From: Phlebiopsis flavidoalba
Taxonomy: Eukaryota; Basidiomycota; Agaricomycetes; Polyporales; Phanerochaetaceae
Length of the DNA stretch: 57,416 nt
Assembly: GCA_035772785.1 (NCBI GenBank)
Contig: JAOCPU010000096.1
Span: 1-57,416, forward strand
Direction of reading: 5' to 3'
In this document: piece by piece, positions 1 through 10,851 of the stretch
How positions within the stretch are numbered: the stretch's first letter is position 1
How the letters are laid out: each line of letters opens with the position of its first letter
The notes under the pieces: model-generated
Told to the model about the DNA's origin: nothing
The model's database searches: none
What the model saw: the letters and a program-made list of their open reading frames with translations, nothing else
Position numbers and translations under genes: made by a program

Positions 1-767
1 CACACACAGGTGAGTAAGGGTTTCGTGATAGCAGTAATGTATGTGGAAGCTATCTCATTGCGAACTGGCACTTTGTGACTGGCTTTCTGGACTGTTCACA
101 CACATTGCGCATGCAAACACGTCAGATACGGTGTCAAACATACATGCTAGGCAGCTCAGGTTTGGCGTCGCATCCTGGGTGGCAGAGCTTGGCGCGCCGC
201 TGTATCCAAGGGGATGTGCCACCAAACGCACAGCCCTCATCCCTGCAGCGGCACCTCGCAAACGGCTCCACGTCAAGGCCGCTGCTGCCGGGGAGGTCGA
301 TGTCCTCTGCGAGCCCTAGGCAACCAAATAATGCATTAACTGCCTCTAGTTTGCTGTAGAGTGTGATGCATTACTTGCCAGCAAATTTGTGAGAGGCTCT
401 AGTGAGCTATCTGAGCTTGAATTCAACTGATGCCATTGCTAATCTAGGTTATTAGATTAGATTAAGCTGCTCTGCATCTTATCTACAAACTCTGTTGCTG
501 TTTTCATCATATCTGATACCATGCAAGGTGCACCTCATGCCGGCGCTCTCTGCCCGTTCCATTTGGGCTTGTTTGTATGCCCGCCCCACTACCAAATTTG
601 GGTATGGTCCCACCTTGTGTCTTCTTAGGGGCCAGGATTATGGTCCCATTTGAGGCTCCCTTGTTGCAGATGGTTAGTATAGCTTACAAACTCTCAAATG
701 TGAATGTATCTAGAGTATTTTGAAGGATAGAATCAATAGTGATGAATACAATTCACAGCCGCTGTCG
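1..767. other. No gene recognised; left edge of window
   Basis: Mixed-composition sequence with a moderately GC-rich patch at about 150-320 that is open in several frames, none of which resembles a known family. A short stretch around 330-375 repeats the word ATGCATTA. I see no repeat boundary or RNA gene here; the left edge of R1 copy 1 begins at about 768. Confidence 0.5.
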
Positions 768-2008
768 TTCCAGAAAATAAAACCCTTGGTTACTAGAGCT
801 TGTGCGAGCTAAAAATGCTTGTGTATAAACCAGATCCAAAGGTAGGTTTTCTGCTGTGGTTCACCGGTGACCGGGCCTCTACGTCGGGCTATCACAGTTT
901 GTTTGTGGGAATGGGTATAGAAAATCCTTGATTCTTAGTGATACCGTGTGCTAGTGAGCATGATGATTGCCTACTAATGCTATTTCCAAATAGGAATGTG
1001 TAACTCTTTACTTACCAAATTCTTTACCAGTTGATTATTTCTGCCTGTTATATAGTCAATAATGTATAAGAAGTTTAATTCTTTTTTTAAAGTGTGTAGT
1101 GTTTTGTTTAGATGAGATGTATTTAAAATCAAGTAGTATAGGTCTCTGTATACCAGCAAAAGCCAATAGCTCTATTTTGGGAATATTCTAGATTCGCTTC
1201 CTCGAAGTACTTTCAGTCGTGATAAAATTAGCCCTTTTATCGCCTCTTGCGGAAAGACTTTTGCTAACACAGTGAACCCTATGCACTGCCTCAAAAGATC
1301 TTATGTCTCTCACAGATCAAAAGCTGCCTAGCCTAATGGAGGGATATATCTCAATATGCTTTGGAAACTTATAGATACTACGTTCTAATGCTTGGATAAT
1401 ATAATAAAATTTATAACTTGCAAGTGTCTCAGTTGCTGTCTATTGCAAATATACTATGCTCTGAGCCTCTGTGCTGGGGTCTTCTGAATCCTCTGAGTCT
1501 TGCTTATTGTAAGTTCGTCTGATTTCCTTTTATACCTTTTGCCCCATAATGATTGTTGTTGATCCGGTAACAATTATTTTAGGATGTTTGGCTGTGCTCG
1601 TAGCAACAAGTGCTTGCTTCAAACTGCCTGTTAGCCAATGGCAGAAATGCCTCACCCTGGATTTGGCCTGCTTGGTAGGCAGTCGAGGTGAGCTATTTTA
1701 GCCAGCCAATGGGAGTCTGATTACTTAGCAGATTGGTAAGCTTTTGTGGAAATATTAGTAATGGCTGACAAATTTCTTGTTCATATCTTACAAAGCATTT
1801 CCTTTGCCCAATCTTTCTGTACTATATTACATGATGACTATTACATATGATGTCTATTATAGGCTAATGTTTTATTATCAATAGTCTTAGGCTACAGATA
1901 CAGAGTCTTTGTCTAAGTATTATTATATTCCTATTTTAATATATTTTACTATTCTTATTCTTGGCTGTTCTTATTTTGAGCCATTCAATAATGGCGCAGA
2001 ATAATGGG
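768..2008 (-). repeat. R1 dispersed repeat, copy 1 (LTR-like)
   Basis: About 1.24 kb that is closely similar along its full length to 30511-31735. Shared landmarks are the start CCAGAAAATA, the block CTTTTGCTAACACAGTGAAC near 1260, CCAATGGCAGAAATGCCTCACC near 1640 and the end CAATAATGG near 1995. Read on the minus strand it has a TATAAAAGG box near 1530, which suits an LTR promoter. The small reading frame that follows the TATA box in copy 3 starts with ATG there but with ATA here, so it is probably not a conserved gene. A long LTR or another non-coding mobile repeat is the best guess; termini and target duplication were not resolved. Confidence 0.7.
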
Positions 2009-2384
2009 GCTGGGGTGTAATGCATTATAGAGTTGTCTAGAGGTACCTCCGCCTCCTTCTTGAGGTCCATTGAGTTGTGTGAGAGAGCACGCCGAGGGCG
2101 CGCATGCTTATGGTGCCATCGAGAAGCTTAGTGCCTCGGTAGCAATGAATGTAGAAGGGCCACTATGCAGTCGTGAAGATCTCTCATTCAGTCTGGGGAC
2201 TGCAGCGACATGTGTTATCCTGCACCAAAACTGTTTGGCATATGGATAGATCGACGATGTTGGACTAAAGAACACAATAAACAAAGGAAAAGTCAGTAAG
2301 GTTATGTAAAGGACATTAGGTAAAATAGATAGTTTAGTTGTAGTAGCACTAAGAATTAGTAACCCTGGCTCTAAAAATAGCTAC
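2009..2384. other. Spacer between two inverted R1 copies
   Basis: About 375 bp between R1 copy 1 (minus) and R1 copy 2 (plus). It begins with a slightly GC-richer patch (2040-2220) and becomes A-rich. Weak similarity to the R1 start may extend into 2290-2384. No gene is seen. Confidence 0.4.
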
Positions 2385-3330
2385 AGCTCACAAAAGCATT
2401 AGTCAGCTGCTTATTCAGCAAGGAAGTTCACTCGCTCTAATTGGTTAGGCAAAAATATCTCAGACAACTGGCTTACCAAGCAAGAAAAGTAGAGGCAAGG
2501 CTTTTATGCTATTGGCTGGCAGACACAAATGTACAAAACAGGTTGCTACTAGCATAGCCTGTAATCGTATTAGTGTAGCTTTGCTAACATGCGGCCAGGC
2601 AACAGTTACTATGGGCCAAATAGTATATAAGGAGTTCAAAATTTTGAGCAAGGCTCAAGACTCAAACATAGAAAAGCCCCAGAAGTTGGGAAGGCTCAGA
2701 AGTGGGAGAACTCTCTCTGAGCCCCCCCAGACTTAGTTGTATAATACTCTGAGACACTCAATCTAATTTGTATATATTTGCTGAATAATCTACTATGCGT
2801 GCTGCAATAAGTTCAGAATAAACTATTCTCCTCCATCAGGCTAGGCAGCTTTTGACCTGCAAAAGACAAGAAATCTTTTGAGGCAGTGCAGCATTCACTG
2901 TGTTAGCAAAGGCTTTCCGCAAAAGAGATGGTAAAAGGGCTAACTTCACTACAACTGAAAGTACTTCAAGGACTGATACGTACAGCTGAATCAACTTCCA
3001 GATGCAAGTGTGATTGATTCACCTTCTATTTGCAAATTTGCTACTACACTCCTAGTTACCTCTTTCAATTCAATCTTGCTTATATCCAAACAACACACTT
3101 AGAGAAAGGATAGAACTTCTCATATCCAACTTGAACATTAAACCAACTGCTCAATACAAGTCTCCTGCTTGTAAGTACACATTTGAGAATCCATCCAGGG
3201 AGCTTTCTAAAGCCAGAGTGTAACAACTCAAGTACAGCAAAGCTTGGAGTCTTAAATTTTCTCCTTCCAACTGAACAACTGTGATAGCCCAGTGTAGTGG
3301 CCTGGTGAACCACAGCAGATAGAATTCCTT
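2385..3330 (+). repeat. R1 dispersed repeat, copy 2 (inverted, diverged)
   Basis: Its reverse complement matches R1 copy 1. 2830-2975 pairs with 1196-1345 (shared words: AGGCTAGGCAGCTTTTGA, GTGTTAGCAAAGGCTTTCCGC, AAAGTACTTC). 3268-3316 matches the R1 end (GAACAACTGTGATAGCC, then GGTGAACCACAGCAGA). A TATATAAGGAG box near 2625 sits where the R1 TATA box should be. The central part 3000-3265 is much diverged. The arrangement with copy 1 is head to head with a short spacer. Confidence 0.6.
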
Positions 3331-3726
3331 TAGAGTCCAGAGCAGCTGTGCTGAGCTCTTCAAGCTTATTTTATCAGTCTCGGCCTCTCTAAAACCCGAC
3401 ACTATCTGGCACGACAGCGTAGGCGTGGGCCATATACGTGTGCACCTGGGAATGGGGCCGCAGAAGGTGTGGCAAGGCAAGGAAATGCTCACCTGGAATT
3501 GTGAGCTTGCGCCGCCGGCCCAGCTTGTGCACTTGCCCAAAGTGCTTTGACTGGTGCATTCTGCCGACCTTGTGCAAGCCTCACGTGTCAAGCGGCGACA
3601 AGCATCAGATGAAGAAGTGATAAGACACTTGAGGGAGTTATTGTCAAGGATGTCGTGAAAGTCAAAAAACAAGACATGCCGGAGGCAGAGTTGTGACGTA
3701 TATAGGAGGCGTGCAGCCGCTTGCAT
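3151..3726 (-). other. Unrecognised open frame, 191 codons
   Basis: The longest open frame in the first 40 kb. It overlaps the end of R1 copy 2 and then a slightly GC-richer segment (3400-3640). I recognise no domain. The cysteine-rich stretch in its first half vaguely recalls the zinc-binding pre-integrase region of copia elements, but spacing is wrong and no integrase follows, so I do not assign it. It may be chance. Confidence 0.15.
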
Positions 3727-3869
3727 AATACTTCAAACAAATACATACCCAATAGCTAGTGGATAGCTAAAGACTGAATAGTTTCTGGATAAAAACTGGA
3801 TAGTCACTCTATTAAGTCACTATCCACCACGGATAAATGGCCCTGAAGTGCGGTGTAGCCCAGGGACCA
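3727..3869. other. Short AT-rich segment with GGATA words
   Basis: Contains repeated short words (GGATAGCTA, GGATAAAAACTGGATAGTCAC, CACGGATAAAT). Possibly a degenerate transposon end. No gene. Confidence 0.3.
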
Positions 3870-4010
3870 ACCTCACTTTCCCGCATTTGGGTGCTTATCT
3901 TGCCAAAAAAGAGTTGGCTCCGAAAATGTATTTTGCAAATAGCTCCTCTAGCTCCCCATCAAAACATACCATTCTGGTATGTTTAGGATGCCCTGAATGA
4001 TAGCTACAAT
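3870..4010 (-). repeat. CCCATCAAAA repeat, copy 1
   Basis: Reverse-complement similarity to 44830-44905. Both carry TTTTGATGGG followed by GAGCTATNTGGCAAAAT/TTTGCAAAAT and, about 25 bp on, a conserved AGCAACTC/GCCAACTC. The segment also contains an inverted repeat AAACATACC-attct-GGTATGTTT at 3965-3987. The repeat lies about 100 bp beyond the truncation point of the gypsy pol at 4107-4361. Confidence 0.5.
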
Positions 4011-4106
4011 ATTGGTTTTGACCCCTATTCTAGAATACAGGGCATTACGGCTCCCACTGAGTCATAACCCAATAATGCAACACAGGCTGTTAGAAGAATA
4101 ATTCCG

Positions 4107-4361
4107 TTATATATAACAGCTACATGCTCTGGTGCCTTCTACAAAGTCAATTGGGTGGTTGCAAGCTTCACACTCTGGCATATACTCAGATTTTTGCTTT
4201 GAGAAGACATTTCTATAGGAGTGTAGCCATTTGAATACATGTAACTTCCAGTTTTTGGTGTCCTCATCATCTTCTGGGAAAATTGCTTCCTTGTCATGCT
4301 CCACAACAAGGTTCTCAATAACTACTGCCTGCATTTGGTCATTGGAGTTGTCAGATAACAC
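4107..4361 (-). pseudogene. Gypsy pol fragment: protease-RT linker and RT start
   Basis: The 84-codon open stretch contains the block that precedes reverse transcriptase in basidiomycete gypsy polyproteins: YRNVFSKQKSEYMPE, then NHPIDFVEGTRA at about residues 50-77. In intact relatives this is followed within 40 residues by the RT fingers (KSPMAAP, FFVxKKDG), none of which is present after 4107. The fragment therefore ends at a truncation point. It follows the protease in the same orientation after a roughly 120-bp gap. Confidence 0.75.
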
Positions 4362-4479
4362 CCAATTAAGATAAGGATTGTTTGGTAATTCTAATCCAAA
4401 ATTATCCAGTGAATCATTCTATGGCAGATCCTAGTCGAGTTGTAGCTTATATGACTCAGCTACATTTACTCTTGTCTGA

Positions 4480-4860
4480 GTTTTATGAGCGCTATTGGTA
4501 CAAGATTCTGGACATCTGGTAAACTTCCATTTCCCACTGCGCCAGTCAATTTTGGAGTTATGCTTTTCAAGATAAGTAAATGCAATCATTATATTCTTAT
4601 CCCCAAGATTAGCGTAACAAGTAAAATATGCATTGTTTTATGACTGCCAATTTTAACGTAGGCACAGATATAATATTTGATTTGTTCTGCAACATTAAGA
4701 GTTCTATCTGCATTTATGACTTTATATAAATATTTCAACTTGTTCATTACCAGATGATTTCTATTAACAAACTTCTTGTCAATGAAATTAGTTATTGCTC
4801 TCAAATCTACTAATTCTTTGGTTTGCATTTTGTAGCCATACATCCAGAGTGTGATAGGTA
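4480..4860 (-). pseudogene. Gypsy retroviral-type aspartic protease, inactivated
   Basis: The protease cleaves the Gag-Pol polyprotein. The frame reads LVDLRAITNFID, then FVNRNHL, NADRTLN and KIGSHKTMHILLVT, followed in another frame by IDWRSGKWKFTRCPESC near 4500-4560. The family active site is D-S-G-A-T; here it is D-L-R-A-I, so the S-G pair is lost and activity is not expected. All three changes (Ser to Leu, Gly to Arg, Thr to Ile) are single C-to-T or G-to-A transitions. The catalytic Asp itself remains. The flap-side GSH and LLVT strands are well preserved, which makes the assignment firm. Confidence 0.8.
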
Positions 4861-6637
4861 GACTAGTAGTTCAAAACTCAATTTCTTATGACATGCTATG
4901 TTAAATACACAAGAATCTACCACTGCTTCATCACCGAGGATGTGACCATTCTTGGTATGTATATTGCAAACATTATCCTCTATATACCTTTGAGAAAATC
5001 CAAGATACAACTCTTACCAATGTGCTGTGAACTGCTTGTCGCAGATTTTGTTTTTAGATACCAGCGTGATGTGCTCAATGTACACGTGATTGACAACAAT
5101 TTTATTGGAGGTATCTGAGTCATTGCCTTTTTCATCCATCTTCTTGAGCAATTCCACAAGTCTAGCACAGAATGGCTTGGATTGCTTTCCTTTTTCTTTG
5201 TCCTTGCTGGTTGAACTGCTGGCTTGCAGCTTCTAGTTTGTCCTGGATAACAAGTCCTTTGGCTGGGAATACTTGTGCTCATTGCCAGGCTTGTCATAAC
5301 AGTTCTCAATGTTGTGAGTCTTTTGTCTTTGCTCTAAACTTTTTGCCAGAGCAAATCTGACAGAACCGAGTTGTTTTCTCAACCTGGTTTGCTTTTTTAG
5401 TCTTTGAAAAAAAACCCAGACTTGTTGTTTGAAGATAACTTTTTCTTCCTTGCCAAAAATCTATTTAGCCGAGAAATCCTGATTAAACTCTTTGTGGACC
5501 TTAAAGAAAAGATCTAGGTATTCTTGCCATTTTGTTGGTATGTTGTGAATAGGACCAAATACAGTGACAGTCTTATGAGTTTTTTATTGGTGCAACTTCC
5601 TTGAGCTTGTTAATGAGTAGTTTGTCCTCATAGGCGATGAGATTCCCCAGGGTCTTGAACTGCTCAGAGTACTTGATAAAGTCTTTGTATGCAAGTGTCT
5701 TGTTATTCCAGAGTGCAAAAAACTTCTTTTTAGTGGACTCGGATTCATCTATTTAACTATAAATGTCTGTTAACACTTTAGCAAATGTTGCTCATGATCC
5801 AAGGTCCTAATCTTGCTCAACCGCATTGAAATAGGAGACGAAAGTACTTGGTAGCCAGAGAACGGGGGAGAACAACCAGGGCAACCCAGGGCAAAGACAA
5901 TTTGTTGACCTTTTGCAATGATGCCGGTATATTTAGTGTATAGCTTGATGCTACAAATTCAGTCCCAAATGTCCTGCTTGGACTCCAAGCAAGAGAACGT
6001 GGATAAATTGGACATTTTGACCTACCCATATTGTTATCTATTCCCCCTCTGGTAAGAGTATCCAACTGTCACTGTAACCATTGTATATTGTCTTTTCTTG
6101 AAGTATTCTGGTCTTTTAATCAAATCATAATTTTATTTGCCATGACTGTTGTATCTTCTTGCATCTCTCTGAAAGATCCTAAGTACTTCTTTCTCATATT
6201 TCTCTCATTACTAGTGAGTCGATTGACCTCCTCCACTATAATAACTCATGCTGCTGCTTTGTTTTTTGTGCTTCATTCTCTACAATCTCGATCTTATTAT
6301 AATAATCCTGATCTACTTCCACAATGTAGGCCCTAAATGACTCCCAGAGGTTGGCTAAAATTTGATTTGCTAACTTCTGGTACTTATGTCTGAAGGAGAG
6401 TCTTTTGGCTTCTCTCTAGGCAGTCGGCCATTGGGTGTAGTTTTCCAAAATGCACGTGACATACATTCCGATATCTGGCAGTGCAGGCCATACAAACTTG
6501 AAGAGTGTAAATTCTACATTAGAGGTAGGTGCCCTAGTAGACGCAGCAGGTGTAGCTGCTCTGGTAGACGCAGCTAGAATTTGAGCCCTATGCTAACCAG
6601 CGAGGTATTGAGTTCCATATTGCTGAGGTTCAGACAT
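4861..6637 (-). pseudogene. Gypsy gag, degenerate
   Basis: Gag packages the element RNA. The likely start is the ATG at 6637 (minus), reading MSEPQQYGTQYLAG before a stop; a low-complexity Ala/Ser/Thr stretch (ASTRAATPAASTRAPT) follows, then coiled-coil-like sequence. At about 5600-5740 a well preserved piece reads TKKKFFALWNNKTLAYKDF and YSEQFKTLGNLIAYEDKLL, typical of retrotransposon gag. Near 5300-5370 a cysteine-rich knuckle-like block (FCQICSGKKF, ENCYDKPGNEHKY) is found; the classic CCHC spacing is not kept. The C-terminal linker to the protease (SNKIVVNHVYIEHITLV) runs from 5160 towards 4880. At least four frameshifts or stops interrupt it. Confidence 0.7.
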
Positions 6638-6640
6638 TGT

Positions 6641-7860
6641 ATTTTCTGTGTCATTGGATTAGTCTTAGAATAAACTGTTATAATGGTATTTTCGAAAATT
6701 AAATAATTTGCAGCCTTTGCCATATGCCAAAAGAATGTTTGACATTTGTTATAGATTGAAAGATAAAATAAGACTATTTGAGTACTATAAAGTTAGATAT
6801 GATAATCTGCCTCTATAGTAACTCCTTGGCTATGTCTATATTTCAACAATTAAAGTCTCTAAAATCAACATTTTTGATTGCTTTACAAGTGCCTTGTAAA
6901 TCTCTCCATGGTTTACTTTTCTTCTGCCGGTGTCCAACTACATCTATGTATATCTCCATATTCTATAGCCATTTAAACCAGTTCTATAGTTTACCATAAT
7001 CTTCCTCCTTGATACAACTCTTTGCTTCATCAGTATAAATGCAAGTCCTGACAAAAACCTTTTCTTGAAACCAAGGGCAGGAAGTGCTAGGTATTCTTGT
7101 GCCATTTCCTCCTTGAACTCTCCAAGCCTTTTGAACAAGAGGGGGCGAGTTGGTCAGATGATTGGCAAGGGGTCTTGGATTGGAGAGTTGCTTCTGAAGG
7201 TGGCACTGATGCATTAGCATTTTGCTGTCAATCACTTTCTCAATCAGGTGGACAATTGTATATTTGAGTGAGTTAGAGTGAGCTGGTTTGATGTGAACCA
7301 CAACCTTCTTTGGCTTCAGAAGTGGACACCATTTAAAGATATTCTGGAACTTCTCCCAGATCTTCTTCAAGATATCGATGTGCTCAATCAAGCCAATATA
7401 GGCTCATGGTGCATGAAGACTGTGTTCTTTGTGATGGCTTTAGGCATGGCTAGCAAGGCAAAAAGTCAGAACTTAGTTCTTTTAACAGAGAACCAGTGTA
7501 ACAAAGAAATGGTCCAGACTGTACAGCTTTACGCATGCATAGCTGTGTCCAAAGATTGGTCTATTGTGTGTCATACTTTCGTGTCGACAACAGCTTAGCC
7601 ATCAATACACTACTCAAAGGAGTTGTACCTGGGCTTTACAGTGCTCATGTCTCAAATTCCCCAGAACCCATGGAAAGTATGACATTGCAATGAAATGGTC
7701 CGTAAACTATGCCCTCAACACCAAAGCAAATGACGACGACAGTAAACCAAAGCTTAACAAACTATCACAAAACCCTTACCCACCTGTGTGTGTTGCCAAA
7801 GGAGAGAAGTGTAAAATACTAAATAGAGTGTGAATAACAAGAGATGGAAGAATCTTAATG
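6641..7860. other. No gene recognised upstream of gypsy gag
   Basis: This is where the 5' UTR and 5' LTR of the gypsy element would be expected. Open frames on both strands reach 135 codons (6984-7391, minus) and 106 codons (7278-7598, plus), but neither shows motifs I know. I found no LTR pair. Confidence 0.4.
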
Positions 7861-8818
7861 ATATTGTTAAGCTTGGGGCTTAAGGCCACAAGCATACCTC
7901 TTTATATACATATGAGCCCAATTTCTAACAATGTCATCAATGAGCTGCCAGTGTAAATCACACATGTCGAATACTGCTGCGGAGAAGAAAAACCCTATGA
8001 ATCTGCCAGATATGGGTTAGATTTATGCTAGAAGCTGGAATATTGCATCTAATATGTTTTTCTGTGCCGCGTGGTGGTGACATGCTAGATATATTGGATA
8101 GTCTTTTAAAATGGCTCCAACAAGAATTTGAACCAATTCTCTTTAATAAATCTGTGCCATGTATCTTTTCCATATCTGGCCGATGAATGCAAAATTATCT
8201 TCAACAATATCCGGCTACCAAACGGAAGAGAAAGAGAGTATTCATTTTGAATATATCTGCCCAGCGGAGAAAAATATACTGAATATACGAAGAGAACATT
8301 CTATGTAGATGTGATGTATTCTTTTTAAACAATTTTAATAAATTGCTGATATGAATATAGCAGAAGCATGTACAATTTATCGAGTGCTATATAGAACTCA
8401 TCTGTCATACACATTTTCATTGACTTTGGCAGATTTATTCAGAATATTCTTTGTGCCAAGCATTTATAAAGAATCTGACAGAAAATCATCAGAGTAATCC
8501 AAAATATATCTAAAATAAATCTTGCAGATTAACTCTAGATGAATCTGCTGTACATTTTCAAAATGTATCCGCCCCTGATACAGTAGGACCCTAAATATTT
8601 AGAAAGTAGTTTAATGTCAAATAATGGGAGTAGAAAGTAGTCAGTATTTGGTTGGTAGACCAATTGATTTTCAATAACTTTCTTTGATTGACAACTTTTG
8701 GGTACTTTGGTTAGTGAACTACATTTAGTCAACTGCTTCTATTCTTGACTAACTATATCTACGGAAGTCTATCAATTATTATCGAGAAATCAGATATGTT
8801 CTCTTTTTCGGCCCCGCC
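7861..8818. other. AT-rich segment with repeated TCTGCMAGAT-like words
   Basis: Words such as GAATCTGCCAGATAT (7997), ATATATCTGCCCAG (8251), TTGGCAGATTTATTCAGAAT (8426), AATCTTGCAGATT (8517) and GAATCTGCTGTACATTTT (8541) recur in both orientations, with the interrupted palindrome ACATTTT-C-AAAATGT at 8551-8565. This pattern of subterminal motifs suits a decayed DNA transposon, but I could not define termini. No gene. Confidence 0.3.
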
Positions 8819-10640
8819 ATGTCTACTCATTTAGAGATGTGCTGCATCGTGTATGAAGCAGTGAAAGGTGCTCACATAAAGCAGTTGCTAGTCACAGCGT
8901 CAAACTATACATTAAGTCAGCTCAATGCAATAGCAGAAGACGGCGACTACTCACAAAAATGCAACAGGGGCTGGGGCGTTATATGGAAGACATACGGTGC
9001 ATGCCTGTGCAGTCTGTTAGCCCAGGTAAGTAGACTGTCAAAGATTGTGTCAATTGTTTAACTTATCTTGACTCTTGATTAAATTCATGTTTTGCGTCAG
9101 CACATCTATATGGATTCTCCGGGGCCGTAGGGGTGGCGGTCAATTGTGACCCACCACTTTGCCTTGCATGCTCATTGGAGACAGCAAAACCGTGATGGTA
9201 ATCACATCACAACCGACAGGGACGTGAAGCAAGCACGGCTACTCACGGCAATGGTAAATGGTGAAGTGCAGAGTACACCGCACCGTGTGCAAAATGGCAG
9301 GAGATGCTCACTCAAATACGGTGCATCGCGGATATGCTGGGTAAACATCTTTTTGATTTCCTATAGTTAAGAAAGGTTAATACTGCATATCCACACTGTT
9401 CAATTAAATGAAGTTGTTTACCAAATTCAGATTCATTCTTGAAGGTGGGGTTTGCTGTCTTGCTGGCAACCCTACAGTGCGCTTCCTGAGGGTATTCTAG
9501 CAATACACAAGAATCTATTCATATATAAACAGAGGTCAGGACTCAGAGCCATAATACTGATACGGGCATAATCTAAACTACTCACATGTTGTGTAGGACA
9601 TTGCATTGGGGAAGTAAGCAATATAACGGCATACTCAATACATTTGAGGAACACAGTGCACCGTTCTTGCCTGCAATCCTATAATGCACTTCGAGACTCG
9701 ACGCATTGTAACAACGCAGTCGCAAACTATACATGTCAATCGAAGGCATTAGCACATTGCCACAACAAACATATGGTGGATATTTACTTTCCAAAATGTC
9801 TTTGATTCTACCGGAGTATGCATCGATGATTGCCTCTTAAAGTGGACGGCGTGGAGGTATGTAGGCTTCAAACATATTAATGTGACGCAATATTGATAAA
9901 AACACATGAATAGCTCACTGGTTATGTAGAGATACAGACGGAATTCTGAGCAGTCAACGAGCGGGGGAGCATTGTATCTGCGATAACCAGTCTGTGGAAA
10001 TACAAAGAAGGTATTAGTACTTTTGTTGTAACATTGGTAATAATAATAAATTACTTACGCGTGGTTTCAAAATATTTGTTTGACGGCCTTACGTGGCTAC
10101 ATAGGCAAGGCGGGGCATATGCAGTAGTGTTGCAGTGGAACAGCTTTGTTACTGGCATCAGTGACAAATGCGTAGGAATGGCAGTCAGCCGTTTTCACTG
10201 GCAACTCTATAATGTGCTTTTGCAATGAGAAGACTGACTATGCATTTTATTAATCAATGACGTGACTACAACTAAAGTATGGAGGTTACTTACTATTATA
10301 ATTATGGTAATTAATCTTGGTAATTGAATGAAGTGCCTTGCAGTAGCTAATCAAAATAAGAATACACAAGTAATGGATTGAACAGATTATTCTGCAATCC
10401 ACGGGTAAGTAAACATTTGAACAGATACTGCTGCAGTACTTACCCATGACTTGAAGGGCCCATTTATTCAAGCCGGACAAGTACACAGAGTATGTCACAC
10501 CTGGCTGTAGAGTAGTTAAATAGGCTGCATTGCCTGGCATTATGCAAGAGTAAGTGCGAAGGACCAACAGTGAACTTGCGGCAGACGCGTCAGGGAGTGT
10601 GCGAGGCAAAGTGCATGTGTGAGCAATTATTTCAATGCAT
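8819..10640. other. Unrecognised region with splice-like signals and a thrice-repeated motif
   Basis: Short open frames (8819-9061, 9146-9370 and others) separated by intron-like sequence, for example a consensus 5' splice site CAG|GTAAGT at 9024-9032 and a possible 3' site GCGTCAG near 9100. None of the short translations resembles a known family. A motif of about 20 bp, GCAAYYCTAYARTGYRCTT, occurs at 9466-9484, 9673-9691 and 10200-10219. This could be a decayed multi-exon gene or a decayed repeat. Confidence 0.3.
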
Positions 10641-10851
10641 GGGAAAAGAGAAGAGAAGAAGAGAGGAGGAGGAGGTGAGGTAAGGAGAGAGGAGAGAGGA
10701 GAGAGAAGGAGGAGAGAGAGAGAAGGAGAAGGAGGAGGAGAGAGAAGAAGGAGGAGGAGAGAGAAGAAGGAGGTGGAAAGAGAAGGAGGTGGAGATAGAG
10801 AGAAGTGGAGGTGGAGATGGAAAGAGGAGGTAGAGGTGGAGGAGAGAGAAG
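10641..10851 (+). repeat. Polypurine (GA/GGA) low-complexity tract
   Basis: About 210 bp made almost only of A and G on the plus strand, built from AG, GGAG and GAGGTGGAGA words with rare T interruptions. All frames through it look like Arg/Glu/Gly or Ser/Leu/Pro repeats and should not be taken as proteins. Mirror-symmetric polypurine tracts of this length can adopt triplex structures. Confidence 0.95.

Larger units (their letters stand above)
4100..6640 (-). mobile_element. Truncated Ty3/gypsy retrotransposon (gag-PR-start of RT)
   Basis: A continuous block of minus-strand gag, aspartic protease and the beginning of reverse transcriptase, in several frames. About 2.5 kb remain. Reverse transcriptase core, RNase H and integrase are absent, and I found no LTR on either side. 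The order and motifs are those of basidiomycete Ty3/gypsy elements. Decay is heavy: frameshifts, in-frame stops and lost catalytic residues. It is not the same copy as the chromovirus at 42-45 kb, which keeps the complementary 3' part, but the two could be distant members of one lineage. Confidence 0.8.

Noticed and set aside
9024..9105. Intron of a host gene
   Set aside because: Donor and acceptor words fit, but the translated flanks are unrecognised and do not join to a sensible protein, so no gene model was made.
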